Shown: positions 6,233 to 15,320 of the stretch, piece after piece
Layout: every line of letters starts with the position of its first letter
Numbering within the stretch: position 1 is the stretch's first letter
Origin: JAVMKJ01 sp031732875
GTDB lineage: Bacteria; Pseudomonadota; Gammaproteobacteria; Competibacterales; Competibacteraceae
Length of the DNA: 25,794 nt
Direction: 5' to 3'
Assembly: GCA_031732875.1 (NCBI GenBank)
Contig: JAVMKL010000155.1
Location: 1 to 25,794 of the forward strand
Translations under genes and position numbers: made by a program
Notes under the pieces: model-generated
What the model was told of the DNA's origin: nothing
The model's database searches: none
The model's input: only the letters and a program-made list of their open reading frames with translations

Positions 6233-7141
6233 TCAATTGGTTGTCAGCGGATACAGCCAACCGGCGATGCGTCCTCCCTCGGCGTTTCGGCTGGCGGTCG
6301 GCGGCACGTCCAGCAGCGTGTACCGGCCGCCCACCTCGAACAACCGGATCTGGCGCGCAAAGGCCTGGGGATTTTGCCAGGGCTGGTTGTCGTAGTTCTC
6401 CTCCGCCAAGGACACGCTGCCCTGGTCCCGATCCACCGCCACGACCACGGCGACGTGACCGTGACGCCATTCGGGATCGGCCCGGTCGGGGTAATAAATC
6501 ACCAGATCGCCGCGCTGGGGCGGGCGCCGGGCGGTGCCGTTGATGGACCGGGCAAGGGGGAAGGATTGCTGGGTTTCAATGTTTTTCCCCTCGGTGAGAT
6601 ACAGAATTTCATAGGCGCTGTCGATGCTGCCGAAGGTGATGCCTCGGTTTTTCATCCACCATTTACGGGCATACTCGACGCACTGATACGTCACGCCGAT
6701 GTACTGAAAGTGATCCTGCTTGGGGTCGGCCGCATGCACCGAGACGCTGCCCGATGACCGGTCGAGAAAGGAATATTCCGGCCGGATGCACGTCGACACA
6801 CAGTTGGAACGGCCCTCGGCGCCATCGGCGGTGCCCAGCACCGTGCCGAAGGGCGTGACGCAGGGACCATCGCAGGCCTGTTTGCCCGCCGAGAAGAGTC
6901 GATCGCTTTCTTCCTTGGAAAAAGCGGGGAGTTTGGGCTGGAGCCCGAAACCATCGGTGTGGGGTAATTCGATGCCGGTAGGGGACAGGTCCGGGGTCGT
7001 CCTGGTGCCCGGGGTGGCGACGTCCGCCGCCAACCGGGCGGGAGCCAGCCCGACTGAGAGAGCCAACCCGAGGCTGAGGACCAAGGCCGCGCCCGATGGG
7101 CGGATACGGCGCCAGGCGCCGGTCAGTTCGAACCACGACAT
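6233..7141 (-). CDS. Secreted CHAP-domain amidase/peptidase
   Basis: The protein has 302 aa from ATG 7141, with CAGGAG about 9 bp upstream; the frame is open further back but without signals. Residues about 15-40 (SGAALVLSLGLALSVGLAPA, then RLAAD) form a signal peptide. The CHAP domain occupies the second half. The catalytic Cys is Cys154 in YQCVEYARKWWMKNRG, the catalytic His lies in WRHGHVAVVV (about 227-229), and the polar partner lies in LAEENYDNQPW. The Cys neighbourhood resembles the amidase domain of glutathionylspermidine synthetase/amidase as well as murein-cleaving CHAP enzymes. The product probably acts in the periplasm, on peptidoglycan cross-bridges or on glutathionylspermidine-like amides; which one cannot be decided. 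No operon partner is apparent. Confidence 0.8.
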   Translation of the reverse strand: MSWFELTGAWRRIRPSGAALVLSLGLALSVGLAPARLAADVATPGTRTTPDLSPTGIELPHTDGFGLQPKLPAFSKEESDRLFSAGKQACDGPCVTPFGTVLGTADGAEGRSNCVSTCIRPEYSFLDRSSGSVSVHAADPKQDHFQYIGVTYQCVEYARKWWMKNRGITFGSIDSAYEILYLTEGKNIETQQSFPLARSINGTARRPPQRGDLVIYYPDRADPEWRHGHVAVVVAVDRDQGSVSLAEENYDNQPWQNPQAFARQIRLFEVGGRYTLLDVPPTASRNAEGGRIAGWLYPLTTN

Positions 7142-7390
7142 CTCATATTCTCCTGAGTTTTTTCCTGAATTGCCGACGAACCACCCACCCGGAAGCATCG
7201 GTGCAAGTTGACGAACATGCGCCACCCCAGGCGTGGGGATGCACGGCTTCTCCGTAGCCTCTGGCCCGCGCCGCGAGCGCCCCTGCCTTGTAAACCCCGA
7301 ACGAGAGCAAGTTCGCGCTTCATCGTGAGCCACCGCCCGAAGAGGGCCAGCCGGCTCTTTCAATCGACCTCGCGGGGAAACCGGCGACCG

Positions 7391-8413
7391 TCAATCCCCC
7401 AAACCCCTTGAATCGGTCGGCCGAAAGTTCCCAATACCGCTCCGGGTGGCTCTCCCCATTTTCAGCAACAGGGTGCGAGTCTGCGCCTCGCTACGCCACA
7501 GCGCCGCTTCCGTCCGCTTGCGAGCGGTGATGTTCCTGTGCGCGATCATCACGCTCGGGCGGGTGCCGCTCAGATGGAAAACGCGCATTTCGAACCAGCG
7601 TGGCTCGGTGGGCGAATGACAGGGATATTCCATGCTGAAATAGTTTCGCGTACCGTCCAGCACATGGCAGATACCACGCAGCGCGGCTTGCGCTTCCGCG
7701 CGATCCTTGCCGGCAAGCACTTTGCGACAGACCACCATATAGTCGGCCCCAACGTGGCAACCCGCGCCACCGCCGTTCTGCTCGGCAAAGCGCCGCCAAG
7801 CCGCATTGACCAGGACAATCATGCCCTGCGCGTCCAGTATCGCGACATGAGCGGTGAGCGAGTCCAGCGTGCCCTCAATCAAGATTTCGCTCTGGCGCAG
7901 CGCCGCTTCCGCCCGCCGGCGGGCGGTGATATCCACCGCTGCAAGCTGACACGCCCGGCCAGCGGCGGACGTCACGTCCACTCCCTCAAGGCGCACGTAA
8001 CGGCACGGCGCTCCAGTCGGGGCGAAGGCGGCTTCGCAGGTTTCCCTGGACGCGCCCACCCATACCTTGTCGAGAAAAATGTGGAAGGTAGGCAGGGTTT
8101 CTTCGGAAACGAAGGTCTCAAGCCGCTGATCGATCAGGCGGGAGCGCTCCTGGCCCAGCAGGGCCGCGCCGGCTGGATTGGCCTCCTGGATAGCCCCGTC
8201 GGCGGCGAGCATAAAATAGCCCACCGGCGTAAGGTCGTTGAAATCGATGTATTTCTCCAAGCCCCCTTCGATCTGGGCGCACATCTCCACCAGGGCGCGG
8301 TCGTGCGATTCCAGCGCGCTTTGGTGGACGTGTAATTCGTGGACCCGCCGCCCGATCTCCGCCACGGTCAGCGGTGGCCGGCCGGCCCGAGCGAGCAGTC
8401 TGTCGGGTTTCAT
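7391..8413 (-). CDS. PAS-domain protein without an output domain (probably a truncated sensor)
   Basis: The protein has 340 aa from ATG 8413. It opens with a helical VHELHVHQSALESHDRALVE segment, then YIDFNDLTPVGYFMLAADG. This opening is typical of long sensor kinases and diguanylate cyclases with a PAS just after it. PAS 1 lies at about 60-165 (ending VDITARRRAEAALRQSE) and PAS 2 at about 175-300 (ending RNITARKRTEAALWRSE). After that, only about 40 residues follow (LLLKMGRATRSGIGNF...) and the frame stops at 7391. No HisKA, HATPase, GGDEF or EAL motif is present here or in the next 250 bp. The second PAS contains FSMEYPCHSPTEPRWFEMRV, similar to a segment of the kinase encoded divergently at 8691. 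It could act as a stand-alone PAS partner, but truncation is more likely. Confidence 0.7.
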   Translation of the reverse strand: MKPDRLLARAGRPPLTVAEIGRRVHELHVHQSALESHDRALVEMCAQIEGGLEKYIDFNDLTPVGYFMLAADGAIQEANPAGAALLGQERSRLIDQRLETFVSEETLPTFHIFLDKVWVGASRETCEAAFAPTGAPCRYVRLEGVDVTSAAGRACQLAAVDITARRRAEAALRQSEILIEGTLDSLTAHVAILDAQGMIVLVNAAWRRFAEQNGGGAGCHVGADYMVVCRKVLAGKDRAEAQAALRGICHVLDGTRNYFSMEYPCHSPTEPRWFEMRVFHLSGTRPSVMIAHRNITARKRTEAALWRSEAQTRTLLLKMGRATRSGIGNFRPTDSRGLGD

Positions 8414-8690
8414 CTGCAGGACATTCCACCAGCATTATTTTCTCCAGCAATCCACTCGCCACATCTTCATGCAGTGAAGGTGTGGCATGGAATTCTTTAA
8501 TGTCAATCTAATATAACTAGTAAAATGATAATTAGTTTCCATTATAGGGAAAAATAATCGATTAATGTATTAAAATTTTACATAAAAAGTTTAGGTAGAT
8601 CAAACGCCGGGATCCGCATCCGCCAGTCATTTATTCACGATGAATATGGCAAAATATTGTTTTTTCGCTTCGAATCGACGAGCTTAAGGC
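8414..8690. other. AT-rich divergent intergenic region between two PAS-protein genes
   Basis: This 277-bp stretch has a strongly AT-rich core (about 8495-8600) between the divergently oriented PAS-only gene and the histidine kinase gene. It probably holds promoters for both. On the minus strand TTGACA (8499-8504) is present but its -10 partner is poor. No sigma-54 pattern or convincing sigma-70 pair stands out. Confidence 0.4.
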
Positions 8691-11324
8691 ATGATCATGG
8701 CACCGTCCGCCTCGAATGGCCGCCTCCGACGCCTGGCTTGGTTGCCGGTTCCTCTCTTGTTGTTCGCGATGGCGGTCTTGTGGATCGCGGATCCGAGCGC
8801 CGTCTACGAACCGCCCCATTTGCTGATCGGTGTCAATCTATTGTTCTCGATGCCGGGCGCTCTGCTCGTCGCCTATCAGGCCGGGCGCGGTTTTCTCCTG
8901 CGCGGCAACCTGGGGCTGCTGGGGGTTGGCTGCGGCATGTTGTATTGGGGCAGCGCCGGCCCCGTGGGCGGAATATTGATCCCCTACGGTCCCGGTGTCG
9001 TGGTCGCGGCCCACAACATGCTGATCTGGCTGGCGGCGGCCAGCCACGTGGCGGGCCTGATCCTCGCGCGCCGGCAACGAACGGCTGTCCGCTGGCCGGA
9101 ATTGTGGCTGGTGGGAACCTATGTCGGCGCCATGACCCTGGGTGCGATCATCGTCCTGGAAGCGGTCTCGGGTGGGATACCCCCCTTCTTCATCCAGGGC
9201 CAGGGCGGTACCCCCCTGCGGCAGTTCGTGCTGGCCTCGGCGATCATCATGTTCGTGCTGACCGCGATCCTGTTGAAGAAGAACCGTCTCGGGACCCCCT
9301 CGACGTTTCAGGACTGGTATGCCCTCGCGCTGCTGCTCGTAGCGGTCGGGTTGTTCGGGGTGATGATCCAGTCGGCCGTCGGCAGCGCCCTGGGCTGGAC
9401 CGGCCGTATCGCCCAGAATCTCGGCGGCGTCTATCTGCTGGTGGCGGCGATCATCGAGCTGCGCGAGGCTCGGGATCGGGGTCATCCGCTGGAGATCACT
9501 CTGGGCGAGGCCAAGCAGCGGTTCGAGGAGCTGATCAACCTGGCGGCCGACAGCATCGTCCTGCACGAACGGATCGGCGAGACCGCCCGCAGTAATTTTC
9601 TCCAGGTCAACCCAGCTCTTTGCGCGCTGCTGGGTTACACCGCTCAGGAGATGCGCGAACTGACGCCCCTGGACATCCTCGCCCCGGAGGATCGCGAGCG
9701 GATTGACGGGGATAGCCGAGCGATGGATCGCGACGGGTTATTACGCCACGAGAAGACCTTGATCGCCCGGGACGGTCGGCGCATCCCCGTTGAGATCAGC
9801 ACGCGACAATACCCTTATCAGGGCCGCGCGATGGTCATCTCGGTAATCCGCGACATCACCGAGCGCAAGCGGGTGGAAGCGGCCCTCCGCGAGAACGAGC
9901 AATTCCAGCAGGCCGTCCTGGATGCGGTGACCGCGCACGTCGCCGTGCTCGACCGGGAGGGTCGCATCGTCGCCGTCAACGAGCCATGGCGTCGGTTCGC
10001 CGTGGAAAACAGCGGATCGACCGGCCGACCGGCTCCGAACACGGACATCGGCGCCAACTACCTGGACATCTGTCGCGCGGTTGACGGCGAGTGGACCGAA
10101 GGGGCGTTGGAGGCATACGACGGCATCAAAGCCGTGCTGGCGGGCAAAGTGAAGACGTTCTCCCTGGAGTACCCCTGCCACTCGCCGCAGGTGAAGCGCT
10201 GGTTCAGCCTGACCGTGACCCCCCTGGCAGGGCGTGGCGGCGGGGTGGTCTCCCATATCGACATCACCGCGCTCCGGGAACTGGCGGACCAACTACGCAA
10301 CGAGCGGGACCGCTTCACCCGGATCGTCGCCACGGTGCCGGGCGTCATCTGTTCCTTTCGCCTGCGACCCGACGGCGGGACCAGTTTTCCCTACGCCAGT
10401 CCGGCCATTGAGGACCTGTACGGCCTGCGTCCCGAGGCACTGGCCGAATCCGCCGCGCCGCTGTGGGCGATGATCCACCCGGACGATCTCGGCCATATCG
10501 ACGTCGGCATCGCCGCGTCCGCGCGGGCCATGACTCCTTGGCGGGACGAATTCCGGTTGCGCCACCCGCTCAAGGGCGAGATCTGGGTGGAAGGTCACTC
10601 CACGCCGGTCCGCGAACCGGAAGGCGGTATTCTCTGGCACGGTTACGTGCAGGACATTACCGAACGCAAACGCGCCGAGGCGGCGCTGCGGGCGCTGCTG
10701 GAAGAGAAAGAAGTGCTGCTGCGCGAAGTCCACCACCGGGTCAAGAACAACCTCGCCGCCATCATCGACCTGCTGGAATTGCAGCGGGGGAACACGACGG
10801 ATGAATCGATGTCCTCCCTGTTGGCGGAGCTGGGCCATCGCATCCATTCCATGGCGCTGGTCCACGAGATGCTGTACCAATCCGGCAACCTCAGCCGGGT
10901 GGATTTTCACGGCTATCTGCAGGCGCTGGTCGGGCATCTGCGCGACTCCCTGGACCCGCACGGCGCCATCCGACTCGGCGTGACGGCGCCCGAGGTCGGG
11001 ATGAATCTCGACACCGCCATCCCCTGCGGGCTGATCGTGAACGAAGTGGTAACCAACGCCCTCAAATACGCTTTCCCCGAACGGCGGCCCCAGCCGGGAA
11101 CTGAAGCCTGTGAAATCGTGGTCGCGGTGGACTGGGATGGCGCCACCTACACTTTAACCATCACCGATAACGGTATCGGGTTGCCCGCCGGACTGGACTG
11201 GACGACCACCCGCACCCTCGGGCTGCGGCTGGTCCGCATGTTAGGGCAGCATCAACTGCGGGGCCGGATCAAACTCGACGGTACCGGTGGAACCCGCTTT
11301 TCGCTGCGCTTCAACCCAAGATAA
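8691..11324 (+). CDS. Membrane-bound multi-PAS sensor histidine kinase (HisKA_2 family)
   Basis: The protein has 877 aa. ATG at 8691 follows TTAAGG, with a second ATG two codons on. Residues about 15-260 contain seven or eight hydrophobic helices and look like a MASE-type integral membrane sensor domain. Three PAS domains follow: about 265-390 (ending IRDITERKRVEAAL), 400-525 (with FSLEYPCHSPQVKRWFSL) and 535-660 (ending VQDITERKRAEAAL). The dimerisation/phosphotransfer segment LLREVHHRVKNNLAAIIDLL puts the phosphoacceptor at His682 and defines the HisKA_2 type. The ATP-binding domain has the N-box NEVVTNALKYAFPE and TDNGIGLPAGLD. No receiver domain or response-regulator gene is adjacent. The ligand is unknown; PAS domains often bind haem, flavin or small molecules. 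Confidence 0.9.
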   Translation: MIMAPSASNGRLRRLAWLPVPLLLFAMAVLWIADPSAVYEPPHLLIGVNLLFSMPGALLVAYQAGRGFLLRGNLGLLGVGCGMLYWGSAGPVGGILIPYGPGVVVAAHNMLIWLAAASHVAGLILARRQRTAVRWPELWLVGTYVGAMTLGAIIVLEAVSGGIPPFFIQGQGGTPLRQFVLASAIIMFVLTAILLKKNRLGTPSTFQDWYALALLLVAVGLFGVMIQSAVGSALGWTGRIAQNLGGVYLLVAAIIELREARDRGHPLEITLGEAKQRFEELINLAADSIVLHERIGETARSNFLQVNPALCALLGYTAQEMRELTPLDILAPEDRERIDGDSRAMDRDGLLRHEKTLIARDGRRIPVEISTRQYPYQGRAMVISVIRDITERKRVEAALRENEQFQQAVLDAVTAHVAVLDREGRIVAVNEPWRRFAVENSGSTGRPAPNTDIGANYLDICRAVDGEWTEGALEAYDGIKAVLAGKVKTFSLEYPCHSPQVKRWFSLTVTPLAGRGGGVVSHIDITALRELADQLRNERDRFTRIVATVPGVICSFRLRPDGGTSFPYASPAIEDLYGLRPEALAESAAPLWAMIHPDDLGHIDVGIAASARAMTPWRDEFRLRHPLKGEIWVEGHSTPVREPEGGILWHGYVQDITERKRAEAALRALLEEKEVLLREVHHRVKNNLAAIIDLLELQRGNTTDESMSSLLAELGHRIHSMALVHEMLYQSGNLSRVDFHGYLQALVGHLRDSLDPHGAIRLGVTAPEVGMNLDTAIPCGLIVNEVVTNALKYAFPERRPQPGTEACEIVVAVDWDGATYTLTITDNGIGLPAGLDWTTTRTLGLRLVRMLGQHQLRGRIKLDGTGGTRFSLRFNPR

Positions 11325-11418
11325 CGATAGGGAATCAAAATTTGATAACGCCGCGCGCGCTTGCGCTCGACTTGTGATTCGTTCGCCGGGATTCTGCACC
11401 GAGCTAGGATTCAAAAAC

Positions 11419-12282
11419 ATGTCAACAGCCCTCATCAAAAAGCCAAATTTTTTCATATTGGGAGCGGGAAAATCTGGCACGACATCTTTGTATTATGCAT
11501 TAAAACAACACCCTGATGTCTTCATGTCGGCCATCAAAGAGCCGACTTTTTTTTGTGAAGGTTTTCAGATTGTAAAGAATCCAATCGGTTATTTTGAACT
11601 CTTCGATTCCGCGACGACTGAAACGGCGATAGGAGAAGCTTCTCACGCTTACTTAACGAACCCTTCCACGGCAAGAGTCTTAAAGGGGCTGTTTCCCGAT
11701 GCGAAGTTCATCGTGACCCTGCGCAACCCGGCGGAAAGAGCCTATTCTCTCTACAACCAAATGTGCAGGTCAGGGTTTGAAAAAATAGGCTGCTTTGAGA
11801 AAGCGTTGGAGGCTGAAGAGGAACGAGTGAATTCACAACGATTTAAGGATAATTGTCCACAGTATTTTTACAATTTTCTCTATTTCCGATCCGGTCTGTA
11901 TGGAGAACAACTGCAAAGATATTTCTCGCTGTTTGACAAAAAACAGTTTCATATTCTGACGCTGGAAAAACTGTCCGCGGATCCAGCTAGTTCGCTCGAA
12001 GCGATTTTCGAATTTTTAGGTGTCGGTACGAATTTCAAGCCTGAATTCCAGTCCCATAATGAAGGACAGGTGGCTATTCGGGTGCCTCTACTCCTGCATT
12101 TTTGGAAAACCAAGATGACTTGGCCTCGATTCATTAACAGATTTGGCTTAAGTATCCTGAAAAGAACCAACAGAAAAAGAATCCCACCGATGCGTCCGGA
12201 AACCAAAAAATCTCTTCTGGACCGTTACCAAAACGATCTGAGATCCCTTTATGATTTGACAGGAATAGGTTTTGATGATTGA
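11419..12282 (+). CDS. PAPS-dependent sulfotransferase family protein
   Basis: The protein has 287 aa. ATG at 11419 opens MSTALIKKPNFFILGAGKSG; the frame is open further upstream, but that part does not look like family sequence. The 5'-phosphosulfate-binding loop is GAGKSGTTSLYYAL (about residues 15-28). The 3'-phosphate site is TLRNPAERAYSLYNQM (about 101-116), with conserved Arg and Ser. KEPTFF, FRSGLYGEQLQRYF and a late HNEG complete the pattern of bacterial sulfotransferases that transfer sulfate from PAPS to sugars or other hydroxyl groups. The acceptor cannot be predicted. The gene is clearly richer in A+T than its neighbours and uses AT-ending codons freely, which suggests recent transfer. 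It lies alone, convergent with the rnf operon. Confidence 0.85.
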   Translation: MSTALIKKPNFFILGAGKSGTTSLYYALKQHPDVFMSAIKEPTFFCEGFQIVKNPIGYFELFDSATTETAIGEASHAYLTNPSTARVLKGLFPDAKFIVTLRNPAERAYSLYNQMCRSGFEKIGCFEKALEAEEERVNSQRFKDNCPQYFYNFLYFRSGLYGEQLQRYFSLFDKKQFHILTLEKLSADPASSLEAIFEFLGVGTNFKPEFQSHNEGQVAIRVPLLLHFWKTKMTWPRFINRFGLSILKRTNRKRIPPMRPETKKSLLDRYQNDLRSLYDLTGIGFDD

Positions 12283-12429
12283 TGGACAATAACAATCGGT
12301 TCGCCTGATTGCAGCTTGCTGGCGCGAGATCGGGTAATGTTCCAGATATGGTTTTTATACCCCTACTCCGACCCTGACAGGTATCTCATCGGGTTTCTGG
12401 GTTAACCCGCCCGGCGACGACTGGAGCCG

Positions 12430-12720
12430 TTAGTCGTCGTCCTCATCCTCGTCCAGCAAGGCGATTTTCCGCTGCGGGACGGTCTTGGGATCGACGGTGA
12501 TCGGCCGATAAATCTCCACGCGGTCGCCGTCGGCGAGCGACGCGGTCAATTTAGTGATCTTGCCGAAAATACCGACCTTGTTCCTTTTCAAATCCAGACC
12601 CGGACAACGCGCCAGAATGCCGGAGCGTTCGATGGCCTGGAGCACCGTGCTGTCATCGGGCACGTCCAGAGACAGCCAGATTTGTTGCGCCGGTTCGGTA
12701 TAAGCAACGCTGACTTGCAT
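12430..12720 (-). CDS. rnfH: RnfH family protein
   Basis: The protein has 96 aa; ATG at 12720 is preceded by AAGGAGAGG. It has a ubiquitin-like beta-grasp pattern: strand VSVAYTEPAQQIWLSLDV, helix STVLQAIERSGIL, then KNKVGIFGK-like and GDRVEIYRPITVDP. The last motif is the usual RnfH signature. RnfH is the last gene of the A. vinelandii rnf1 operon and in several gammaproteobacteria; its precise job in the Rnf complex is not established. Here it lies 28 bp after rnfE as the last gene of the operon. The C-terminus is a very acidic tail (LLDEDEDDD), whose codons create an 8-bp inverted repeat around the stop; I do not read that as a terminator. Confidence 0.9.
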   Translation of the reverse strand: MQVSVAYTEPAQQIWLSLDVPDDSTVLQAIERSGILARCPGLDLKRNKVGIFGKITKLTASLADGDRVEIYRPITVDPKTVPQRKIALLDEDEDDD

Positions 12721-12748
12721 GATCCTCTCCTTGAAATTTCAAATGAAA

Positions 12749-13510
12749 TCAGGCCGTGGATGGCGACTGTTGTACCCCTGGCTTGGCCTTGCCCCGAGCC
12801 GTTGCCCGCTGCTCCCAGCGCCGTTCCGCCGCTCGCTTGCCGGCCAGCAGAAATCCCAGCACCAGAAAACCGCCGGGCGGTAAGAGCATCAGCAAGAAGC
12901 CCTTGTATTTCGGGATCAGCGTGGTTTCGAGAAAAGCGAAGCCGTCCCCCAGTAGCAGCGAGGCATGAGCGAACAGGGTGGCGCTACCCAGAATCTCGCG
13001 GCAACCGCCGATCAGGATCAAGGCCAAGGTATAGCCCAATCCCATGGCCAGACCGTCCACCGCCGAGGCTAATACCGCCCGTTTGGACGCGAAAACCTCG
13101 GCGCGACCCAGCACCGAACAATTGACCACGATCAAGGGGATAAACAGTCCCAGAACCTTGTACAACTCGTGCAGCCAGGCATTGATCGCCATGTCCGCCA
13201 GCGATACCAGCGAGGCGATCAGCAGTACGAACACTGGAATCCGCACTTCCTGACTGATCAAGTTGCGGCAACTGGCGATGACGACATTAGAGGCGAGCAA
13301 CACACCGGTGGTCGCCAAGCCCATGCCGAGGCCGTTGGTGGCGGTCGTGGTCACCGCCATCAGCGGACACAGCGCCAGCATTTGCGCGAAGACGACGTTA
13401 TTGCGCCAGAGACCGTCGGCGAAAACGCCGCGATAGTCCTCGCCCGGCGTAACGGGTTGGGGAATTTGTTCCACGACCGGACCAGCGCCACAATGCGGGG
13501 TTGTCGTCAT
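12749..13510 (-). CDS. rnfE: Rnf electron transport complex subunit RnfE
   Basis: The protein has 253 aa from ATG 13510, with AAGGAG about 6 bp upstream. It is an integral membrane subunit of the RnfABCDGE complex, with about six predicted helices. Family marks are NNVVFAQMLALCPLMAVTTT, GLGMGLATTGVLLASN, FIPLIVVNCSVLGRAEVFAS and the final LPPGGFLVLGFLLAGKR. It is a paralogue of RnfA, and the two are inverted in the membrane relative to each other in known Rnf/Nqr complexes. The conserved Cys residues in LCPLM and NCSVLGR fit the intramembrane iron-sulfur site shared by RnfA and RnfE. It lies 20 bp after rnfG. Confidence 0.93.
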   Translation of the reverse strand: MTTTPHCGAGPVVEQIPQPVTPGEDYRGVFADGLWRNNVVFAQMLALCPLMAVTTTATNGLGMGLATTGVLLASNVVIASCRNLISQEVRIPVFVLLIASLVSLADMAINAWLHELYKVLGLFIPLIVVNCSVLGRAEVFASKRAVLASAVDGLAMGLGYTLALILIGGCREILGSATLFAHASLLLGDGFAFLETTLIPKYKGFLLMLLPPGGFLVLGFLLAGKRAAERRWEQRATARGKAKPGVQQSPSTA

Positions 13511-13530
13511 GCCATTACTCCTTCGTCGTG

Positions 13531-14217
13531 CTAATCGCCGCGAGTTAAGCGGCTAGGGGCAAGCAACGCATCCGCCTGAGCCGTCTTGGTTGGGGCCTCA
13601 TCCAACAGTTCCGCGCGATGTTCGGCAAAAAAAATCAAACCTGTCTTGACGGCTTTCACAACGGCGCGCGGCGTGATGGTAGCGCCGGTGAATTGATCGA
13701 ACACGCCACCATCTTTCTTGACAGCCCATTTATCCGGTTGCGGATCGTTCAGCGAGCGCCCGGTGAAACTCAAAATCCAGTCGGATTTGCTCAACTCGAT
13801 CTTGTCGCCCAGACCTGGTGTCTCGTTATGGCTAATCACCCGTGTACCCAGCAAGGTACCGGAACGATCCACCCCTATGGCGATCACCATCGCGGTGTTG
13901 CCATAACCCGGCGCGCTGACTTGATAGCACACCGCTTGAACCTGCCCGCCGCGTCGCGCCCGGTACACCACCAGCGGCCGGCCACCATAATCGACGGTCA
14001 CCGTATCGCGCACCAGATCGTTGTCGTAGTACTTCGCGGGCACCACCTGCTGCAAGGTAACTTGCAAGTCCTCCAACTGACGTTGGGCGATGTCGGTGCG
14101 GGTCAGATGATCGGCCACGCCGATGGCGGCACTGGTCAACAAAGCCACACCACCCAGCAACGCGACGTGATAACCCAGCCGTTGCCGGTACTCCGGCTTC
14201 AGAAACCACAGGTTCAT
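13531..14217 (-). CDS. rnfG: Rnf electron transport complex subunit RnfG (covalent FMN)
   Basis: The protein has 228 aa from ATG 14217. One N-terminal membrane helix (about residues 14-36) anchors a periplasmic FMN-binding domain. FTGATITPRAV at about 176-186 holds the flavinylation motif, with Thr180 as expected attachment residue for phosphoester-linked FMN. GYGNTAMVIAIGVD and HNETPGLGDKIELS are other RnfG/NqrC marks. The start overlaps the rnfD stop by 4 bp (ATGA), indicating translational coupling. The frame is open far upstream into rnfD and rnfC, but those extensions are shadow sequence. Flavin attachment would need an ApbE flavin transferase, which is not in this window. Confidence 0.93.
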   Translation of the reverse strand: MNLWFLKPEYRQRLGYHVALLGGVALLTSAAIGVADHLTRTDIAQRQLEDLQVTLQQVVPAKYYDNDLVRDTVTVDYGGRPLVVYRARRGGQVQAVCYQVSAPGYGNTAMVIAIGVDRSGTLLGTRVISHNETPGLGDKIELSKSDWILSFTGRSLNDPQPDKWAVKKDGGVFDQFTGATITPRAVVKAVKTGLIFFAEHRAELLDEAPTKTAQADALLAPSRLTRGD

Positions 14218-15320
14218 TCGACCTCTCCCGATCCGACGGGCGGACGCTTGGCGCGTTCGGGCACCGGCCGCGACCGACCGCGCCAGGTACGACCGTAGAT
14301 GCGCGGGCGGACGTAGTGGTCGATCAACGGTGTCGCTGCGTTCATCAACACCACCGCGAACGCCACGCCTTCGGGATAGCCGCCCCAGGTGCGGATGATG
14401 TACACGAATGCGCCGCAACCAGCACCGAAAATCAGTTGCCCCAACTTGGTGGTGGGTGAAGTCACCGGATCGGTGGCGATAAAGAACGCGCCCAGCATCA
14501 GGCCGCCCGACAGCAGATGCACCGCCGGACTGGCGAATCGTGCGGGATTCAACCAATGCAGGCCACTGGCCAGTACCAGTATTGCCGCCAGCATGGCGAC
14601 CGGGACATGCCAAGTGAAAACCCGCCGCCACAGCAGCCACAATCCGCCGAGCAGAACGAGCAAATCCGAGGTTTCGCCCAGACTGCCACCGGTCCAACCC
14701 AGCGCGGCGGTTCCGGCCTGATAATGGCCGGGCAGGATTTGGCTGAGTTCGCGGGACATGCCCAGTTCGGTGCGGATGCGCCCCAGGATGGTGGCGCCGC
14801 TCACCGCGTCGATGTCGGGGATGCCGCCAAACGTGATCGCCAAACCTTCCAGGAAACCGGGCGCGTGGCTGGAAAACAGCGGACGCGGTTCCAACCAGAG
14901 CGTCATTTCGACCGGAAACGACACCAGCAGGGCCACCCGCGCCAGCATCGCCGGATTGAAAATGTTCTGGCCGATACCGCCGAACACCTGCTTGCCGACC
15001 ACGATAGCGAAAAAGGCGCCGACCACGCCGATCCACCACGGCGCCCACGGCGGCAACGACAGTGCCAGCAACACCCCGGTGAGCAGGGCGGAGCCGTCCA
15101 TCAAAAACGGTCGCACCGCATGTCCGGCCAGCCGCAGACAGACCACCTCGCACAGCAGGCACGCCGAGACCGTCACCGCGAACAGGTTCAGCGCCGGCCA
15201 GCCGAACAGCACGATGCCGTACAGCGTCGCCGGCGCCACTGCCAGCAACACCAGGGCCATAATGCGCGGCACGCTGTCCGGGGCGTGCGCGTGGGGCGCG
15301 CTGGGCAAATGCGCGTTCAT
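14214..15320 (-). CDS. rnfD: Rnf electron transport complex subunit RnfD (covalent FMN)
   Basis: The protein has 368 aa from ATG 15320, which overlaps the rnfC stop by 4 bp. It is an integral membrane subunit with about nine helices. Family marks are RPFLMDGSALLTGVLLALSL, GKQVFGGIGQNIFNPAMLAR and the loop PDIDAVSGATILGRIRTEL. Thr177 of the Ser-Gly-Ala-Thr motif (174-177) is the expected FMN attachment site. The second half contains LSGGLMLGAFFIATDPVTSP and GYPEGVAFAVVLMNAATPLID, both typical. The tail is basic. RnfD carries electrons within the membrane part of the complex, next to RnfG. Confidence 0.93.
   Translation of the reverse strand: MNAHLPSAPHAHAPDSVPRIMALVLLAVAPATLYGIVLFGWPALNLFAVTVSACLLCEVVCLRLAGHAVRPFLMDGSALLTGVLLALSLPPWAPWWIGVVGAFFAIVVGKQVFGGIGQNIFNPAMLARVALLVSFPVEMTLWLEPRPLFSSHAPGFLEGLAITFGGIPDIDAVSGATILGRIRTELGMSRELSQILPGHYQAGTAALGWTGGSLGETSDLLVLLGGLWLLWRRVFTWHVPVAMLAAILVLASGLHWLNPARFASPAVHLLSGGLMLGAFFIATDPVTSPTTKLGQLIFGAGCGAFVYIIRTWGGYPEGVAFAVVLMNAATPLIDHYVRPRIYGRTWRGRSRPVPERAKRPPVGSGEVE

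Noticed and set aside
12416..12438. GACGACT/AGTCGTC hairpin around the rnfH stop as terminator
   Set aside because: It is produced by the repeated Asp/Glu codons at the end of rnfH, and no T run follows in the direction of transcription.
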